Assembly (NCBI RefSeq): GCF_947492965.1
Contig: NZ_CANLOZ010000004.1
Span: 434,001 to 498,000 of the forward strand
Direction: 5' to 3'
Origin: an uncultured Aquimarina sp.
Lineage (GTDB): Bacteria; Bacteroidota; Bacteroidia; Flavobacteriales; Flavobacteriaceae
Length of the DNA: 64,000 bases
The notes under the pieces are model-generated. The model saw nothing but the letters and a program-made list of their open reading frames with translations, was not told the DNA's origin and did not search any database. The position numbers were made by a program, and so were the translations under genes. Shown here piece by piece: positions 1 through 9,972 of this stretch. Position 1 is the stretch's first letter. Every line of letters starts with the position of its first letter.

Positions 1-497
1 GCATTGGCAGCTTCTAAGCCTAATAATCCTCCACCAAGAACTGCAGCTTCTGTTTTGCCTTGAGCCTTTAATTTTTTTGCGTACGCTTCTGTAGCTTCTA
101 AATCTTCAATTGTTCGATATACAAAAACACCTTCTTTATCAACACCTTCAATCGGAGGAACGAAAGCAGAAGATCCAGTAGCTAATACAAGATAGTCATA
201 GGAATAAGTGTCACCACGATGATTGGCTACTGTTTTTTGTTCTCTATTAATCTCAGTAATCATTTCTGAAATATGAAGATCTATGTTATTTTCCTCATAC
301 CAACTAGCTGTTGACATACTTAGGTCTTCAGCAGTTTTACCATCGTAAAATTCACTTAAATGTACTCTGTCATAAGCTCGTCTTGGTTCTTCCCCAAATA
401 CGATTAACTTATAATCATTAAACTTTTCTGAGGCTACAAACTTTTCGCAAAACTTATAACCTACCATTCCGTTACCTATTACTACAACCTTCTTCAT
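1..497 (-). CDS. nirB: Nitrite reductase large subunit, N-terminal FAD/NAD(P) domain (truncated by window start)
   Basis: Minus-strand reading from ATG at 497: MKKVVVIGNGMVGYKFCEKF...YDYLVLATGSSAFVPPIEGV...AAVLGGGLLGLEAANA; NirB/NasB-type FAD-binding motifs; adjacent to nitrate genes. Open-ended so absent from ORF track. Confidence 0.8.
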   Translation of the reverse strand, partial: MKKVVVIGNGMVGYKFCEKFVASEKFNDYKLIVFGEEPRRAYDRVHLSEFYDGKTAEDLSMSTASWYEENNIDLHISEMITEINREQKTVANHRGDTYSYDYLVLATGSSAFVPPIEGVDKEGVFVYRTIEDLEATEAYAKKLKAQGKTEAAVLGGGLLGLEAAN

Positions 498-516
498 TAG
501 TTACGTATTTAAAATT

Positions 517-538
517 CAAAATTAAGTATTAATACGTA
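517..538 (-). promoter_or_regulatory. Candidate nirB promoter: palindrome TACGTATTAATACTTA overlapping TAATTTTG -7 box
   Basis: Plus strand 523-538 TAAGTATTAATACGTA; 517-524 CAAAATTA = TAATTTTG on minus strand; 20-42 bp upstream of nirB ATG. Confidence 0.65.
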
Positions 539-602
539 TTTAATTAATAAGAATTACGTAATTATATATGTTTGTCATTGAGAAATTCGAAATAATGCAT
601 AA

Positions 603-633
603 AAAAACCTGCAAAATATAATTGCAGGTTTTC
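603..633 (-). terminator. Rho-independent-like terminator downstream of the porin gene
   Basis: aaaacctgcaaaatataattgcaggtttt inverted repeat, T-tract on minus strand. Confidence 0.7.
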
Positions 634-657
634 ATAAATAAACTAAAATCGGTTGAT

Positions 658-1965
658 TTATTCTTTTGATTTATTCCATTTAAATAAGTTTGGGTTTACT
701 GTTAGCATTACCCATCCCCAATTTTGTATACTATCAGCTTCTCCACCAGCTCTTGCATTGGCAAAATCTTCATCAAGAAAAGACTGTGAGTACCCAATGT
801 TTAATTTAGCGTATGAAGTAATTTTTTGCGTAAACACTAAATCTACTGATGTACCATATGAGCCAGCTTCATATGAAGCTCCATTAAATGCAGCATCTTC
901 TAAACCTGAAAAATAATGTGCTTTGGTTAGTAATGTTGATTTTTCACCTAGTTTAAATACAGCTTTAACATTAAGATCTAATAATCCACCATTGTTTGCA
1001 TGACGACCTACGTAGAAGAAGTCTTGAAAACCGTTAAACTTGTGATTTGTTCCGAAAAGCGGAAAAAATGCTTCCGTTTTATCTGCAGTATCAGGATCGT
1101 TACCACTTAGAATTTCGGCTCCTATTCCAAATAAAGTTTTACCCGGTTTATAGGTTAAATTTAACATCGCTTGGTAAGCGCCAATACTCACTGTTTCTGT
1201 AAAGTCTCCAAACTGATAATAAAAACTACCGTCTAAACCAAATGCACCTTTTTTATACTTACTGTAAACCCCAGTGGTATGTCGGGAAATAAATCGGTCT
1301 ATAGCAGCTCCGGTTCCGTCAAGAGCTTGAAACTGATTGTTTAAGAAGAGAAAACTTCCTGAAAATGATTCACTGAATTTATTGTTTAAGTGTAAAAACT
1401 GTAATGATTTATACTGAAACACAGGTTGTCCAGCACCTGAAGGTTGGAAAACATTACCGAAATTACTAATTCCGTTTTGGTTAAACGCAAAACCAACATC
1501 TAGTTTTAAGCCAGAGTTTTTGTAACGTATCAAAGCTGCATCGTGAGTTCTTTGTTGATCAGCCCATCCAAGAGCTCCTAAAATTCTCTGATCGTCATAG
1601 CTTAAGAATTGACGTCCTACTTTTGTGGACCATCCGCCGCCGAGAGAAAGTAATGCCCAGGCACGGTTTACTCTAAATCCACCATTTCCTTGGTCATCAG
1701 CAGTAGAAAGTTGAGGTCTATCACCCCATACACTTGTACCTTGTAAATCTAAAAAAGTTGTGATTTTGGAATCACTATATTTAACCAATAAAGCAGAACG
1801 TTGTGATACGAAGGCAGATCCTTCCACATCTTCTGGTGCAACATCTTGAAAACCATGACGATATTCGAATCGAGGTCGAACCATAGCATCTACACTTAAC
1901 TCTTGCGCTTCTCCCTTAAATACCATCACCGTGAATAGTATGGTAAAGAATAATTTGTTTTTCAT
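658..1965 (-). CDS. Alginate-export/porin-like outer-membrane beta-barrel protein (putative nitrate/nitrite porin)
   Basis: 435 aa, signal peptide, RPRFEYRHGFQD...SQRSALLVKY...GRQFLSYDDQRILGALGWADQQRTHDA typical of alginate_exp-like porins; shares the island palindrome upstream. Confidence 0.75.
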   Translation of the reverse strand: MKNKLFFTILFTVMVFKGEAQELSVDAMVRPRFEYRHGFQDVAPEDVEGSAFVSQRSALLVKYSDSKITTFLDLQGTSVWGDRPQLSTADDQGNGGFRVNRAWALLSLGGGWSTKVGRQFLSYDDQRILGALGWADQQRTHDAALIRYKNSGLKLDVGFAFNQNGISNFGNVFQPSGAGQPVFQYKSLQFLHLNNKFSESFSGSFLFLNNQFQALDGTGAAIDRFISRHTTGVYSKYKKGAFGLDGSFYYQFGDFTETVSIGAYQAMLNLTYKPGKTLFGIGAEILSGNDPDTADKTEAFFPLFGTNHKFNGFQDFFYVGRHANNGGLLDLNVKAVFKLGEKSTLLTKAHYFSGLEDAAFNGASYEAGSYGTSVDLVFTQKITSYAKLNIGYSQSFLDEDFANARAGGEADSIQNWGWVMLTVNPNLFKWNKSKE

Positions 1966-2061
1966 CTCTTAAGTTTTTGTTTAATGTGTGTTATAAATTG
2001 TTCACACCATTGCTAAGTTTTTTCAATTAATCCTATTAGCTGATATATTAATTGAATTTTT

Positions 2062-2083
2062 CAAAACTAAGTATTAATACGTA
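2062..2083 (-). promoter_or_regulatory. Candidate porin promoter: palindrome TACGTATTAATACTTA overlapping TAGTTTTG -7 box
   Basis: Plus 2068-2083 TAAGTATTAATACGTA, 2062-2069 CAAAACTA (minus TAGTTTTG). Confidence 0.65.
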
Positions 2084-2184
2084 TATTCTTTGTGTTTTTT
2101 AGATAAAAATACTTATTTTTATTTCAAAGATTATCAATTTCTAGAAGCCTTTTTTGAATTATTCATATCTTTGACTCAGAGAAG

Positions 2185-2200
2185 GGCGTATTGATACGTA
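2185..2200. promoter_or_regulatory. Degenerate copy of the island palindrome upstream of the response regulator
   Basis: ggcGTATTGATACgta, 36-51 bp upstream of ATG 2236. Confidence 0.45.
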
Positions 2201-2235
2201 AATTATAGTAATCACAAATTAAGTATTGAGTTAAA

Positions 2236-2922
2236 ATGGTAAGTATTGTATTAGTGGATGATCATTTTTTGGTTAGAGATGGAATTCGTTCTCTTTTAGA
2301 AGATGAAGAACAATATAAGGTTATCGGAGAGGCCTCTAATGGTAAGGATGCAATAGATTTGGTACAATCTCTAAATCCAGATATTGTAATTTGTGATATT
2401 AGAATGCCTGAAATGTCTGGGATAGAAACTGTAGAGAAGCTAACTGAATTATCTGTAGCTTCTAAATCCATTATGTTGTCTATGCATGACTCGGATGAGT
2501 ATATTTTGCAATCGATCAATGCTGGTGCAGATGGTTATTTGCTAAAAGACGCAGGAAAAGAGGAGTTTTTGAAAGCCTTATCTACTGTTAGTAAAGGAAA
2601 TAAGTATTTTAGCGGTGATGTTTCTTCTATATTAGTAAAGAACTTACTTAATAAAGGTAGTGCTAAAAAAGCAGATCAAATAGAGGAAAAGTCGGATGTA
2701 AAGGTGAAGCAAGTGAAGAACAACCCTTTTGATTTAACAAAAAGAGAAAATCAAATTTTGAAATTGGCTGTTTCTGGTATGACTAACAAGGATATCGCTT
2801 CGGAATTAGAAATTAGTAAACGAACAACAGAAGTTCATCGTTTTAATCTGATGAAAAAAATGGGGGTTAAAAATGTATTGGAACTTAGCAAAAAAGCCAG
2901 AGAATTTGATATGATTCCCTGA
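2236..2922 (+). CDS. NarL/FixJ-family response regulator (REC + LuxR HTH)
   Basis: VLVDDHFLVRDGIRSLL...DIVICDIRMPEMSG...SMHDSDEYILQSINAGADGYLLKDA...LTKRENQILKLAVSGMTNKDIASELEISKRTTEVHRFNLMKKMGV. Confidence 0.95.
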   Translation: MVSIVLVDDHFLVRDGIRSLLEDEEQYKVIGEASNGKDAIDLVQSLNPDIVICDIRMPEMSGIETVEKLTELSVASKSIMLSMHDSDEYILQSINAGADGYLLKDAGKEEFLKALSTVSKGNKYFSGDVSSILVKNLLNKGSAKKADQIEEKSDVKVKQVKNNPFDLTKRENQILKLAVSGMTNKDIASELEISKRTTEVHRFNLMKKMGVKNVLELSKKAREFDMIP

Positions 2923-2940
2923 CTTTAAGAAGCTAATCCA

Positions 2941-3774
2941 CTAATTGTTTGCTATTCCTTCGTATAAACCTGTAATTTTATTAAAGGACTTTGTTAACTG
3001 GTTTGTGGTCGCAAACATTTCTTGTAAAGGGAATTCACCGTTAAGTAATCCTCTTTGATTTGTTTGAAACTTTTCCCAATACGACATTACAACTCCTAAC
3101 TCTTCTTCGATCTCTGTGCTGTTATAGCTACTTATAAGTAATTCTCCAATGGTAGTATCGAATTTTTGGTAAGTTTCACTAAGTATTTTCTTAAATTCAG
3201 GACCTTCGCCTTTAAACATAGTTGCAGCAGTATAATAAAGACATAGTCTTTGTGATAACATACGTTGTCTTCCTGAAATATTGATAGTTTTTGCAAAATC
3301 CTTATTCTTATTTTGAAAAAACTGATTATTATAATTATAACTGTTTTCTATACTGATTACGACGTCATTACAGGCTTTTAGCAAAGCTGTGTTTGTTTTT
3401 ACAATACGCAAAGAGTTTTGTACATCCGGCGGGCTCATAATAATAGCCTTAAAATCATTCCATAAAGTTTGTACTTTTTTTAGCGATAACTTTGTAGAGG
3501 AGCTTGTAGCATTTGTGGTAAGTATTTGAAGTTGTTTCTCAAATATAAATTTGCTCGAGTTTAATTCTTTTTTAATAGAAGGATCGCTAATTCCTTTGGC
3601 CATTAATAAGTATGCTTTCGAAATTTTCTGTGATAACATACGTTGTTTTCCTGATACATTAATCGCTTTGGCGTAAGTTATAGATCCAAAGCTATTAGAT
3701 TGAGCATTTATTGTGACGCACGTTATTAAGAAAATAAAAATGACGGGCAAGGTTTTAATAGTTCTTTTTTTCAT
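2941..3774 (-). CDS. Exported protein with two PilJ/NarX-type sensory repeats, no kinase domain
   Basis: 277 aa, signal peptide; repeated AKAINVSGKQRMLSQKISKAYLLMAKG and AKTINISGRQRMLSQRLCLYYTAATMFKG, the PilJ-type sensor signature. Confidence 0.8.
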   Translation of the reverse strand: MKKRTIKTLPVIFIFLITCVTINAQSNSFGSITYAKAINVSGKQRMLSQKISKAYLLMAKGISDPSIKKELNSSKFIFEKQLQILTTNATSSSTKLSLKKVQTLWNDFKAIIMSPPDVQNSLRIVKTNTALLKACNDVVISIENSYNYNNQFFQNKNKDFAKTINISGRQRMLSQRLCLYYTAATMFKGEGPEFKKILSETYQKFDTTIGELLISSYNSTEIEEELGVVMSYWEKFQTNQRGLLNGEFPLQEMFATTNQLTKSFNKITGLYEGIANN

Positions 3775-4170
3775 AAATAATTTTTTAAGAAATTATACTT
3801 TTTAGTGCTATAGTATGGTATGAACTTGGGTAAATTAATACTTACAAACTAAGAAGAAAATGTTTACGTTTTTGAAGTAATTTAGTACGAAAATACTTAT
3901 TTTTTTTTGAGAATACCAAATATTTGGTACGTAGTTTTTTTTGTGTAAAACGGGATTCTTTCTAAATATGGATAAACCGTATTAAAAATACTGTAATACA
4001 GTTAATATATTGATATTCAAAACATTACAATTTTAATAGTTTTAAAGAGAGTTCATATTTCAATTTTTGACCTATTCAGATTATCAATTATTCAATCTAC
4101 AACTACCTAATTTGAGAAATACGTAATTAACGCAATAAATACGTATTTTTTTTCCTTAAAACTTTTTTAG

Positions 4171-4192
4171 TAAGTATTAATACTTAATTTTG
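4171..4192 (+). promoter_or_regulatory. Candidate nrtA promoter: perfect palindrome TAAGTATTAATACTTA overlapping TAATTTTG -7 box
   Basis: Palindrome 4171-4186; -7 box 4185-4192; additional TACGTA elements at 4120-4125 and 4140-4145. Confidence 0.7.
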
Positions 4193-4227
4193 TTGTATTC
4201 TATTAGCTGAATTTCAAAAATCAAATT

Positions 4228-5634
4228 ATGAAAACAATGAATTTTAAAATAGGGATCTTCTTAACTGCATTGGTTATGTTGTCCTGTGGAGGAGAAAAGA
4301 AGAAAGAAATCGCTTCAAGTGGGGAAGAGGCCAAAGAAGAATCATCTAAATTAACTATAGGGAAACCTCAATTAACTTTTGGTTTTATAAAGTTGACGGA
4401 TATGGCGCCTTTAGCAATTGCAAAAGAAAAAGGTTTTTTCGAGGATGAAGGGCTTTTTGTATCAGTAGAGGCTCAGTCTAACTGGAAAAATGTATTAGAT
4501 CGTGTGATCGACGGGCAATTAGATGGATCTCATATGTTAGCAGGTCAGCCAATTGCAGCTGGTGCTGGTTTTGGAAGACAAGCGGAGTTGGTGACACCTT
4601 TTTCCATGGATTTAAATGGAAATGGAATCACCGTTTCTAACGATGTTTGGTCTAAGATGAAACCAAATGTACCGAAGGGTGAAGATGGAAAACCAATACA
4701 TCCTATTTCTGCGGAAGCTTTAAAACCTGTTATAGATTCTTATAAGAATGAAGGAAAAGCTTTTAAAATGGGGATGGTATTTCCAGTTTCTACTCATAAT
4801 TATGAAATACGTTATTGGTTAGCTGCTGCTGGAATTAATCCAGGTATGTATTCGAAAGATAATATTCAGGGTCAGATAGATGCTGAAGTTCTTTTATCTG
4901 TAACACCACCACCACAAATGCCAGCTACTTTAGAGGCAGGTACAATATATGGGTATTGTGTAGGAGAGCCATGGAATCAGCAAGCGGTATTTAAAGGTAT
5001 TGGAGTACCGGTAACTACAAATTACGATATCTGGAAAAATAATCCAGAAAAGGTGTTTGTAATGACTAAAAAATTCGTTGAACAGTATCCTAACACTGCG
5101 ACAGCTGTAACAAAGGCTTTGATAAGAGCGGGTAAATGGTTAGATACTCCAGGTAATAGAAAAGAAGCGGTAAAAATATTGTCAATGCCAGAATATGTTG
5201 GTGCTGATGAGGCAGTTTTAGCAAATTCTATGACAGGAACATTTGAATTTGAAAAAGGTGATAAAAGAGAGATGCCAGATTTTAATGTGTTCTATAGATA
5301 TGATGCAACGTATCCATTCTATTCTGATGGTATATGGTTTTTAACTCAAATGAGACGTTGGGGGCAAATTCCAGAAAGTAAGCCAGCAGAGTGGTATGAT
5401 AAAACAATCAAAGATATTTATCGTCCTGACATTTGGACTAAAGCAGCTAATTTATTAGTAGCAGAAGGGCATTTAGAGGCTTCTGAATTACCAAAAACAG
5501 ATGGGTATAAGCCAGCTACTACAGATTTTATAGATGGTAATAAGTTCGATGCGAAAGATCCTATTGGATACATTAATAGTTTCGGTATTGGAAATAAAGA
5601 AAATGTAGAAGGTGTTTCAAGCATAGAGAAATAA
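4228..5634 (+). CDS. nrtA: CmpA/NrtA-family nitrate ABC transporter substrate-binding lipoprotein
   Basis: Lipoprotein signal (LVMLSCGG); [68 protein letters not shown]. Confidence 0.92.
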   Translation: MKTMNFKIGIFLTALVMLSCGGEKKKEIASSGEEAKEESSKLTIGKPQLTFGFIKLTDMAPLAIAKEKGFFEDEGLFVSVEAQSNWKNVLDRVIDGQLDGSHMLAGQPIAAGAGFGRQAELVTPFSMDLNGNGITVSNDVWSKMKPNVPKGEDGKPIHPISAEALKPVIDSYKNEGKAFKMGMVFPVSTHNYEIRYWLAAAGINPGMYSKDNIQGQIDAEVLLSVTPPPQMPATLEAGTIYGYCVGEPWNQQAVFKGIGVPVTTNYDIWKNNPEKVFVMTKKFVEQYPNTATAVTKALIRAGKWLDTPGNRKEAVKILSMPEYVGADEAVLANSMTGTFEFEKGDKREMPDFNVFYRYDATYPFYSDGIWFLTQMRRWGQIPESKPAEWYDKTIKDIYRPDIWTKAANLLVAEGHLEASELPKTDGYKPATTDFIDGNKFDAKDPIGYINSFGIGNKENVEGVSSIEK

Positions 5635-5657
5635 AAGAGTTTTCTCTTTTATTTCTC
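5626..5657 (+). terminator. Intergenic hairpin overlapping the nrtA stop codon (attenuator/stability hairpin)
   Basis: GAGAAATAAAAGAG-TTTT-CTCTTTTATTTCTC, 14-bp perfect stem, no long T-run after it. Confidence 0.6.
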
Positions 5658-5762
5658 CTTCTCTCAGAAAAAGTAAGTTGAATAATAAGAAACAATCAAG
5701 TAATCTCTGACACAAAGCATAATCTGTGAAGATAGTGGTTGGGGAGCAATAAATTAAATGAC

Positions 5763-6857
5763 ATGAAAGATAGATCTATTCATATTCTGAATTTTGTAGG
5801 ATTAGGGTTTTTTGAACCAGCTATTAGATTAGCGGCAGGAGAGGAGACCAAGAAGAATTTAATTGCTTTGTTAAAAAAAGTTTTCTTACCTGTTTTGTCG
5901 GTAGGATTGTTTTTGATTTTATGGCATGCCGGAGCTACTTATTTATATAATGTAGAAAAAGATTTTAAAATAGAAAGAGCTCAAGAAGCGTCTGGTGATG
6001 CTGGAGTTACTCTAGAGTTACAGAGAATTGAATCTGGAGAGTCTTCTATTAATTCCTTACCATCTCCAGGTGCGGTTTTGGATGCGTTTAAAACATTATT
6101 GGCAGATCATAGAAGTATAACAGCAAAGAAAGCAGCTTTTAAAGAAAAAGTAGCTGCTACGAACGCGAAGCGAGAAGAACAAGGATTAGATCCGATAAAA
6201 TACACAGGAAGACCATCATTTGTAGATCAGATATTTACAAGTTTGAAAACAGTGTTTGCCGGATTCTTTTTAGCATTATTTTTAGCAGTTCCTGTAGGAA
6301 TTATATTTGGGCTAAGTAGTACGTTAAGATCCTCGTTTAATTGGTTGATTCAGATATTTAAACCAGTTTCTCCGGTGGTTTGGTTCTTATTGGTGTATAT
6401 GATCGTAAAAACTATGACTTTGAGTTATAATGGAGATGTATCTTTTATAATTTCTTTTATAGCGGTTGGCTTATGTGCCATGTGGGCAACATTAGTGAAT
6501 ACTACTTTAGGAGTTTCAACGGTGGATAAAGACTATATAAATGTTGCTAAGGTTTTAAACTTGGGAGTAGGGCAAAAAGTATTTAAAATTGTTTTGCCTT
6601 CATCTTTTCCTTTGATATTTACAGGTCTTAGAATAACTGTTTCTGTTGCGTGGATGGTATTAATTGCGATTGAATTACTTTCTCAAAGTCCTGGTTTAGG
6701 AACTTTTGTATGGGAAGAATTTCAGAACGGTGCAAATGATTCAAATGCTAAAATAATAGCAGCAATGTTTGTGATCGGAATCATTGGATTCTTATTAGAT
6801 AGATTAATGTTTACAGTACAGAAATTTGTAACTTTTACAGAAGAAGCTGCTGCTTAA
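5763..6857 (+). CDS. nrtB: Nitrate ABC transporter permease (NrtB-like)
   Basis: BPD_transp_1-like region [19 protein letters not shown]...[45 protein letters not shown] track starts at TTG 5739; ATG 5763 more likely. Large soluble insertion after TM1. Confidence 0.88.
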   Translation: MKDRSIHILNFVGLGFFEPAIRLAAGEETKKNLIALLKKVFLPVLSVGLFLILWHAGATYLYNVEKDFKIERAQEASGDAGVTLELQRIESGESSINSLPSPGAVLDAFKTLLADHRSITAKKAAFKEKVAATNAKREEQGLDPIKYTGRPSFVDQIFTSLKTVFAGFFLALFLAVPVGIIFGLSSTLRSSFNWLIQIFKPVSPVVWFLLVYMIVKTMTLSYNGDVSFIISFIAVGLCAMWATLVNTTLGVSTVDKDYINVAKVLNLGVGQKVFKIVLPSSFPLIFTGLRITVSVAWMVLIAIELLSQSPGLGTFVWEEFQNGANDSNAKIIAAMFVIGIIGFLLDRLMFTVQKFVTFTEEAAA

Positions 6858-6867
6858 AAGATATAGT

Positions 6868-7731
6868 ATGGCATACATAGAATTAAGAAATGTTTCTAAG
6901 TCATTTGGTACTGGAAAGGATCGTACAGAAGTATTGTCTAATATTAACTTAGAGATAGAAGAGGGTGAGTTTGTTGCTATTGTTGGTTTTACAGGCAGTG
7001 GAAAAACAACTTTAATAAATCTAATATCAGGTTTATTAATGCCGGATGAAGGAGAGGTGTTATTTAAAGGTAAGCCTGTGACAGGACCTAGTCATGAAAG
7101 AGGTGTTATTTTTCAGAATTATTCTTTATTACCTTGGTTGAACGTTAGAAATAATGTTGGGATGGCGGTAAAAGAGGCGTTTAAAAAAATGTCTAGAAAA
7201 GACCGAAATAAGCGTGTGGAAGATTATGTGGAAATGGTAAATCTTTCCCCAGCGATAGGCAAACTTCCAAAAGAACTTTCTGGGGGAATGCGACAAAGGG
7301 TTTCTGTTACTAGAGCGTTGTCCATGAGTCCAGAGGTAATACTAATGGATGAGCCATTGAGTGCTTTGGATGCTTTAACGAGAGGAAATCTTCAAAAAGA
7401 AATTTTGAATATCTGGAATAAGGACAAAAAAACAGCATTGTTAATTACTAATGATGTCGATGAAGGAATATTGATGGCAGATAGGATCATTCCCTTGAAA
7501 CCTGGTCCAAAGGCAACGTTGGGGCCAGAATATAAAATAAATCTGGAGCGTCCAAGAGATAAAACGGCTCTTAATCATAATGAAGAGTACAAAAAGCTTC
7601 GTAATGGTATTATGGAATATTTGATTCAAATTGGAGAGCAAAGAGCTTCTAAGAAAAGTGCTGATTATGTGTTGCCAGATATAAAACCAGTAATCAAGCC
7701 AAAACCTTTTAGAAGATTAAGTTTTAGTTAA
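6868..7731 (+). CDS. nrtC: Nitrate ABC transporter ATP-binding protein (NrtC/D-like)
   Basis: Walker [10 protein letters not shown], signature [15 protein letters not shown], Walker [13 protein letters not shown]. Confidence 0.9.
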   Translation: MAYIELRNVSKSFGTGKDRTEVLSNINLEIEEGEFVAIVGFTGSGKTTLINLISGLLMPDEGEVLFKGKPVTGPSHERGVIFQNYSLLPWLNVRNNVGMAVKEAFKKMSRKDRNKRVEDYVEMVNLSPAIGKLPKELSGGMRQRVSVTRALSMSPEVILMDEPLSALDALTRGNLQKEILNIWNKDKKTALLITNDVDEGILMADRIIPLKPGPKATLGPEYKINLERPRDKTALNHNEEYKKLRNGIMEYLIQIGEQRASKKSADYVLPDIKPVIKPKPFRRLSFS

Positions 7732-7747
7732 TAAAAACAGATGAAGC

Positions 7748-8569
7748 ATGGAGACAGTTGAAAAGTTAGGAATTAGAAGATCTGATAATGGGTTGTTTGA
7801 GGATAAGTATATGTTAGATATATCTCAATTAACTAAGATTTATCCTACTCCAAAAGGAGATTATGTTGTACTTGATGATCTGGATTTAAAAGTAAAACAT
7901 GAAGAGTTTATTTCTATTATTGGTCATTCAGGTTGTGGAAAATCCACCTTATTGACAATGATAGCAGGTTTAAATCCTATTTCTAGAGGTACAATAATAG
8001 CTAATAATGAAACCGTAAGAGGGCCAGGTCCAGATAGAGGTGTTATTTTTCAATCGCCTAGTTTATTGCCATGGATGACAGCATATGATAATGTGATGCT
8101 AGGAGTTAAGCAGGTTTTTGCTCATGGCACTAAAAAGGATAGAGATGATATTGTAAAGTATTATCTGTCTAAGGTGGGATTAGAAGATGCTATGTACAAA
8201 AAGGCAAAAGAATTATCTCAGGGAATGCAACAGAGAGTCGGAATCGCTAGAGCTTTTGCTTTAAAGCCTAAGGTTTTACTATTAGATGAGCCCTTTGGAA
8301 TGCTAGATTCTCTGACAAGAGGTGAGTTGCAGGATGTCCTTATAGAGGTTTGGAATCAAGAAAAAATAACTGCGATTATGATTACACATGATGTTGATGA
8401 ATCTATATTTTTGGCGGATAGAGTAATTATGATGACCAGTGGGCCAAGAGCTAAAGTAGGAGATATCTTAGAAATTGATTTTGAACGTCCACGTTTAAGA
8501 AAAGATGTTTTAGAGCATCCAGATTATTATAAATATAGAGAGCATTTGATTGATTTCTTAGAGCATTAG
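7748..8569 (+). CDS. nrtD: Nitrate ABC transporter ATP-binding protein (NrtD-like)
   Basis: Walker [41 protein letters not shown]; adjacent to nrtABC. Confidence 0.9.
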   Translation: METVEKLGIRRSDNGLFEDKYMLDISQLTKIYPTPKGDYVVLDDLDLKVKHEEFISIIGHSGCGKSTLLTMIAGLNPISRGTIIANNETVRGPGPDRGVIFQSPSLLPWMTAYDNVMLGVKQVFAHGTKKDRDDIVKYYLSKVGLEDAMYKKAKELSQGMQQRVGIARAFALKPKVLLLDEPFGMLDSLTRGELQDVLIEVWNQEKITAIMITHDVDESIFLADRVIMMTSGPRAKVGDILEIDFERPRLRKDVLEHPDYYKYREHLIDFLEH

Positions 8570-8595
8570 AAGTTAGAAAATAGATACTATTTTTT

Positions 8596-8646
8596 AAACC
8601 TCGTACTATTCCTGATATATAGGAAATAGTACGAGGTTTTTTATTT
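8596..8646 (+). terminator. Strong terminator after nrtD
   Basis: AAACCTCGTACTATTCCT-gatatat-AGGAAATAGTACGAGGTTTTTTATTTT. Confidence 0.85.
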
Positions 8647-8942
8647 TATGAGTATTTCGCAAACAATGAATAGGTTTTTTAGGATTATAATTAATACTAT
8701 TCCATTAATTTTTTTGGATCTTAAATTATCAAAAAGATAATTTATCATGGTTTTTTTTTGTTAAAACATAATTATTTGTGTTTAACCCTATTTTTTTAGG
8801 GGTTAAATTGTTTTTATATATGTTTTATATATAGATTTGTATTGTTTTTAAGGGGGTATAAACATAAAAATATATTTAATTTTTAATTTAACCCTTAAAA
8901 AAAGGGGGCTAATTTAGATTTTTTTGAAAATAAAAGAAGAAT

Positions 8943-9272
8943 ATGAATATTGAAGAATTAATTACTGCGTCAATTACTGAATTTTTAGATGTAGAAGTGC
9001 ATAGAGATACTGGGAATCTTGATTTTTCGTCTAAAATAGAAATAGTAAAGAAACGTATTACGAATAAGGTGAAAAATAGTCCAGATTCTTATGGTATGGT
9101 GAATGGATTGAAAGGATATGAGTATGAAATGTTTTTTAGTAGTAATCCTAATGATATGATTAAAATTGATGGATGGATTCCGATAGATACGGATAGAATT
9201 GAAAAAGCAGATAAAATAGAGGAGTATATAGAAATAGGTCTTCTTAGAAAGATAGGGAGTTCCTTAAGTTGA
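8943..9272 (+). CDS. Uncharacterised 109-aa protein, tandem paralogue 1
   Basis: Highly similar to the following ORF (shared EYEMFFSSNPNDMIKIDGW, IEYIEIGLLR), supporting real coding. Confidence 0.8.
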   Translation: MNIEELITASITEFLDVEVHRDTGNLDFSSKIEIVKKRITNKVKNSPDSYGMVNGLKGYEYEMFFSSNPNDMIKIDGWIPIDTDRIEKADKIEEYIEIGLLRKIGSSLS

Positions 9273-9345
9273 TTCTGTTGTTATAAAGATATATTGCTGA
9301 TTGGCTAGCTTTAAATAAATTATGAACCCAAAAACAAAATGAATT

Positions 9346-9672
9346 ATGAATGTAAATGAATTAATCACAGAGGCTATTACAGAGTTTTTAGATGTGGAAG
9401 TAAATGGAGAAACAGAAAATTTGAATTTTGCGTCTAAGATCGAAATCGTTAAAAATAGAATTACCGATAAAGTAAAAAATAGTCCACATGTCTATGGTCT
9501 TGCAAAAGATGCAGAGGAGTATGAATATGAGATGTTTTTTAGTAGTAATCCTAATGATATGATTAAAATTGATGGTTGGATGCCAATTGATACTAAAAAG
9601 ATAGAAATGGCAGACAAGATTACGGAATATATAGAAATCGGTTTGCTTAGAAGAATAGAAAAAGCTGCGTAA
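9346..9672 (+). CDS. Uncharacterised 108-aa protein, tandem paralogue 2
   Basis: Paralogue of 8943..9272 through its whole length. Confidence 0.8.
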   Translation: MNVNELITEAITEFLDVEVNGETENLNFASKIEIVKNRITDKVKNSPHVYGLAKDAEEYEYEMFFSSNPNDMIKIDGWMPIDTKKIEMADKITEYIEIGLLRRIEKAA

Positions 9673-9935
9673 GCTTTAACGTTATAGTTCACAACTTTTT
9701 GTGAAAAAGTAGGATAAATAAACTTTGTTTAAGTAATATTGGGGTGTAAAACTAATGTTATTATAGGCAAAGTTTATTTTTTTAAGTATTTTTATAATAC
9801 ACTTTTAAAGCAGGGATACCATTATACATCTATATCAAAAAGATTACATTAAAAAATAATATTGATTGGACTTAATCCATAAAAATTTAGTGTTTGAAAC
9901 CTTAAAGATCTAGTAGCTTTAAGTGTTTCTTGTGT

Positions 9936-9970
9936 TGCCGGTTATGAGGAGTCATGACCGGCTTTTTTTA
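9936..9970 (+). terminator. Terminator between the paralogue pair and the convergent cytochrome operon
   Basis: GCCGGTTATGA-ggag-TCATGACCGGC-TTTTTTTATT. Confidence 0.8.
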
Positions 9971-9972
9971 TT

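Noticed and set aside
653-916. 87-aa plus-strand ORF overlapping the porin gene
   Set aside because: Antisense to a well-supported porin; no domain.
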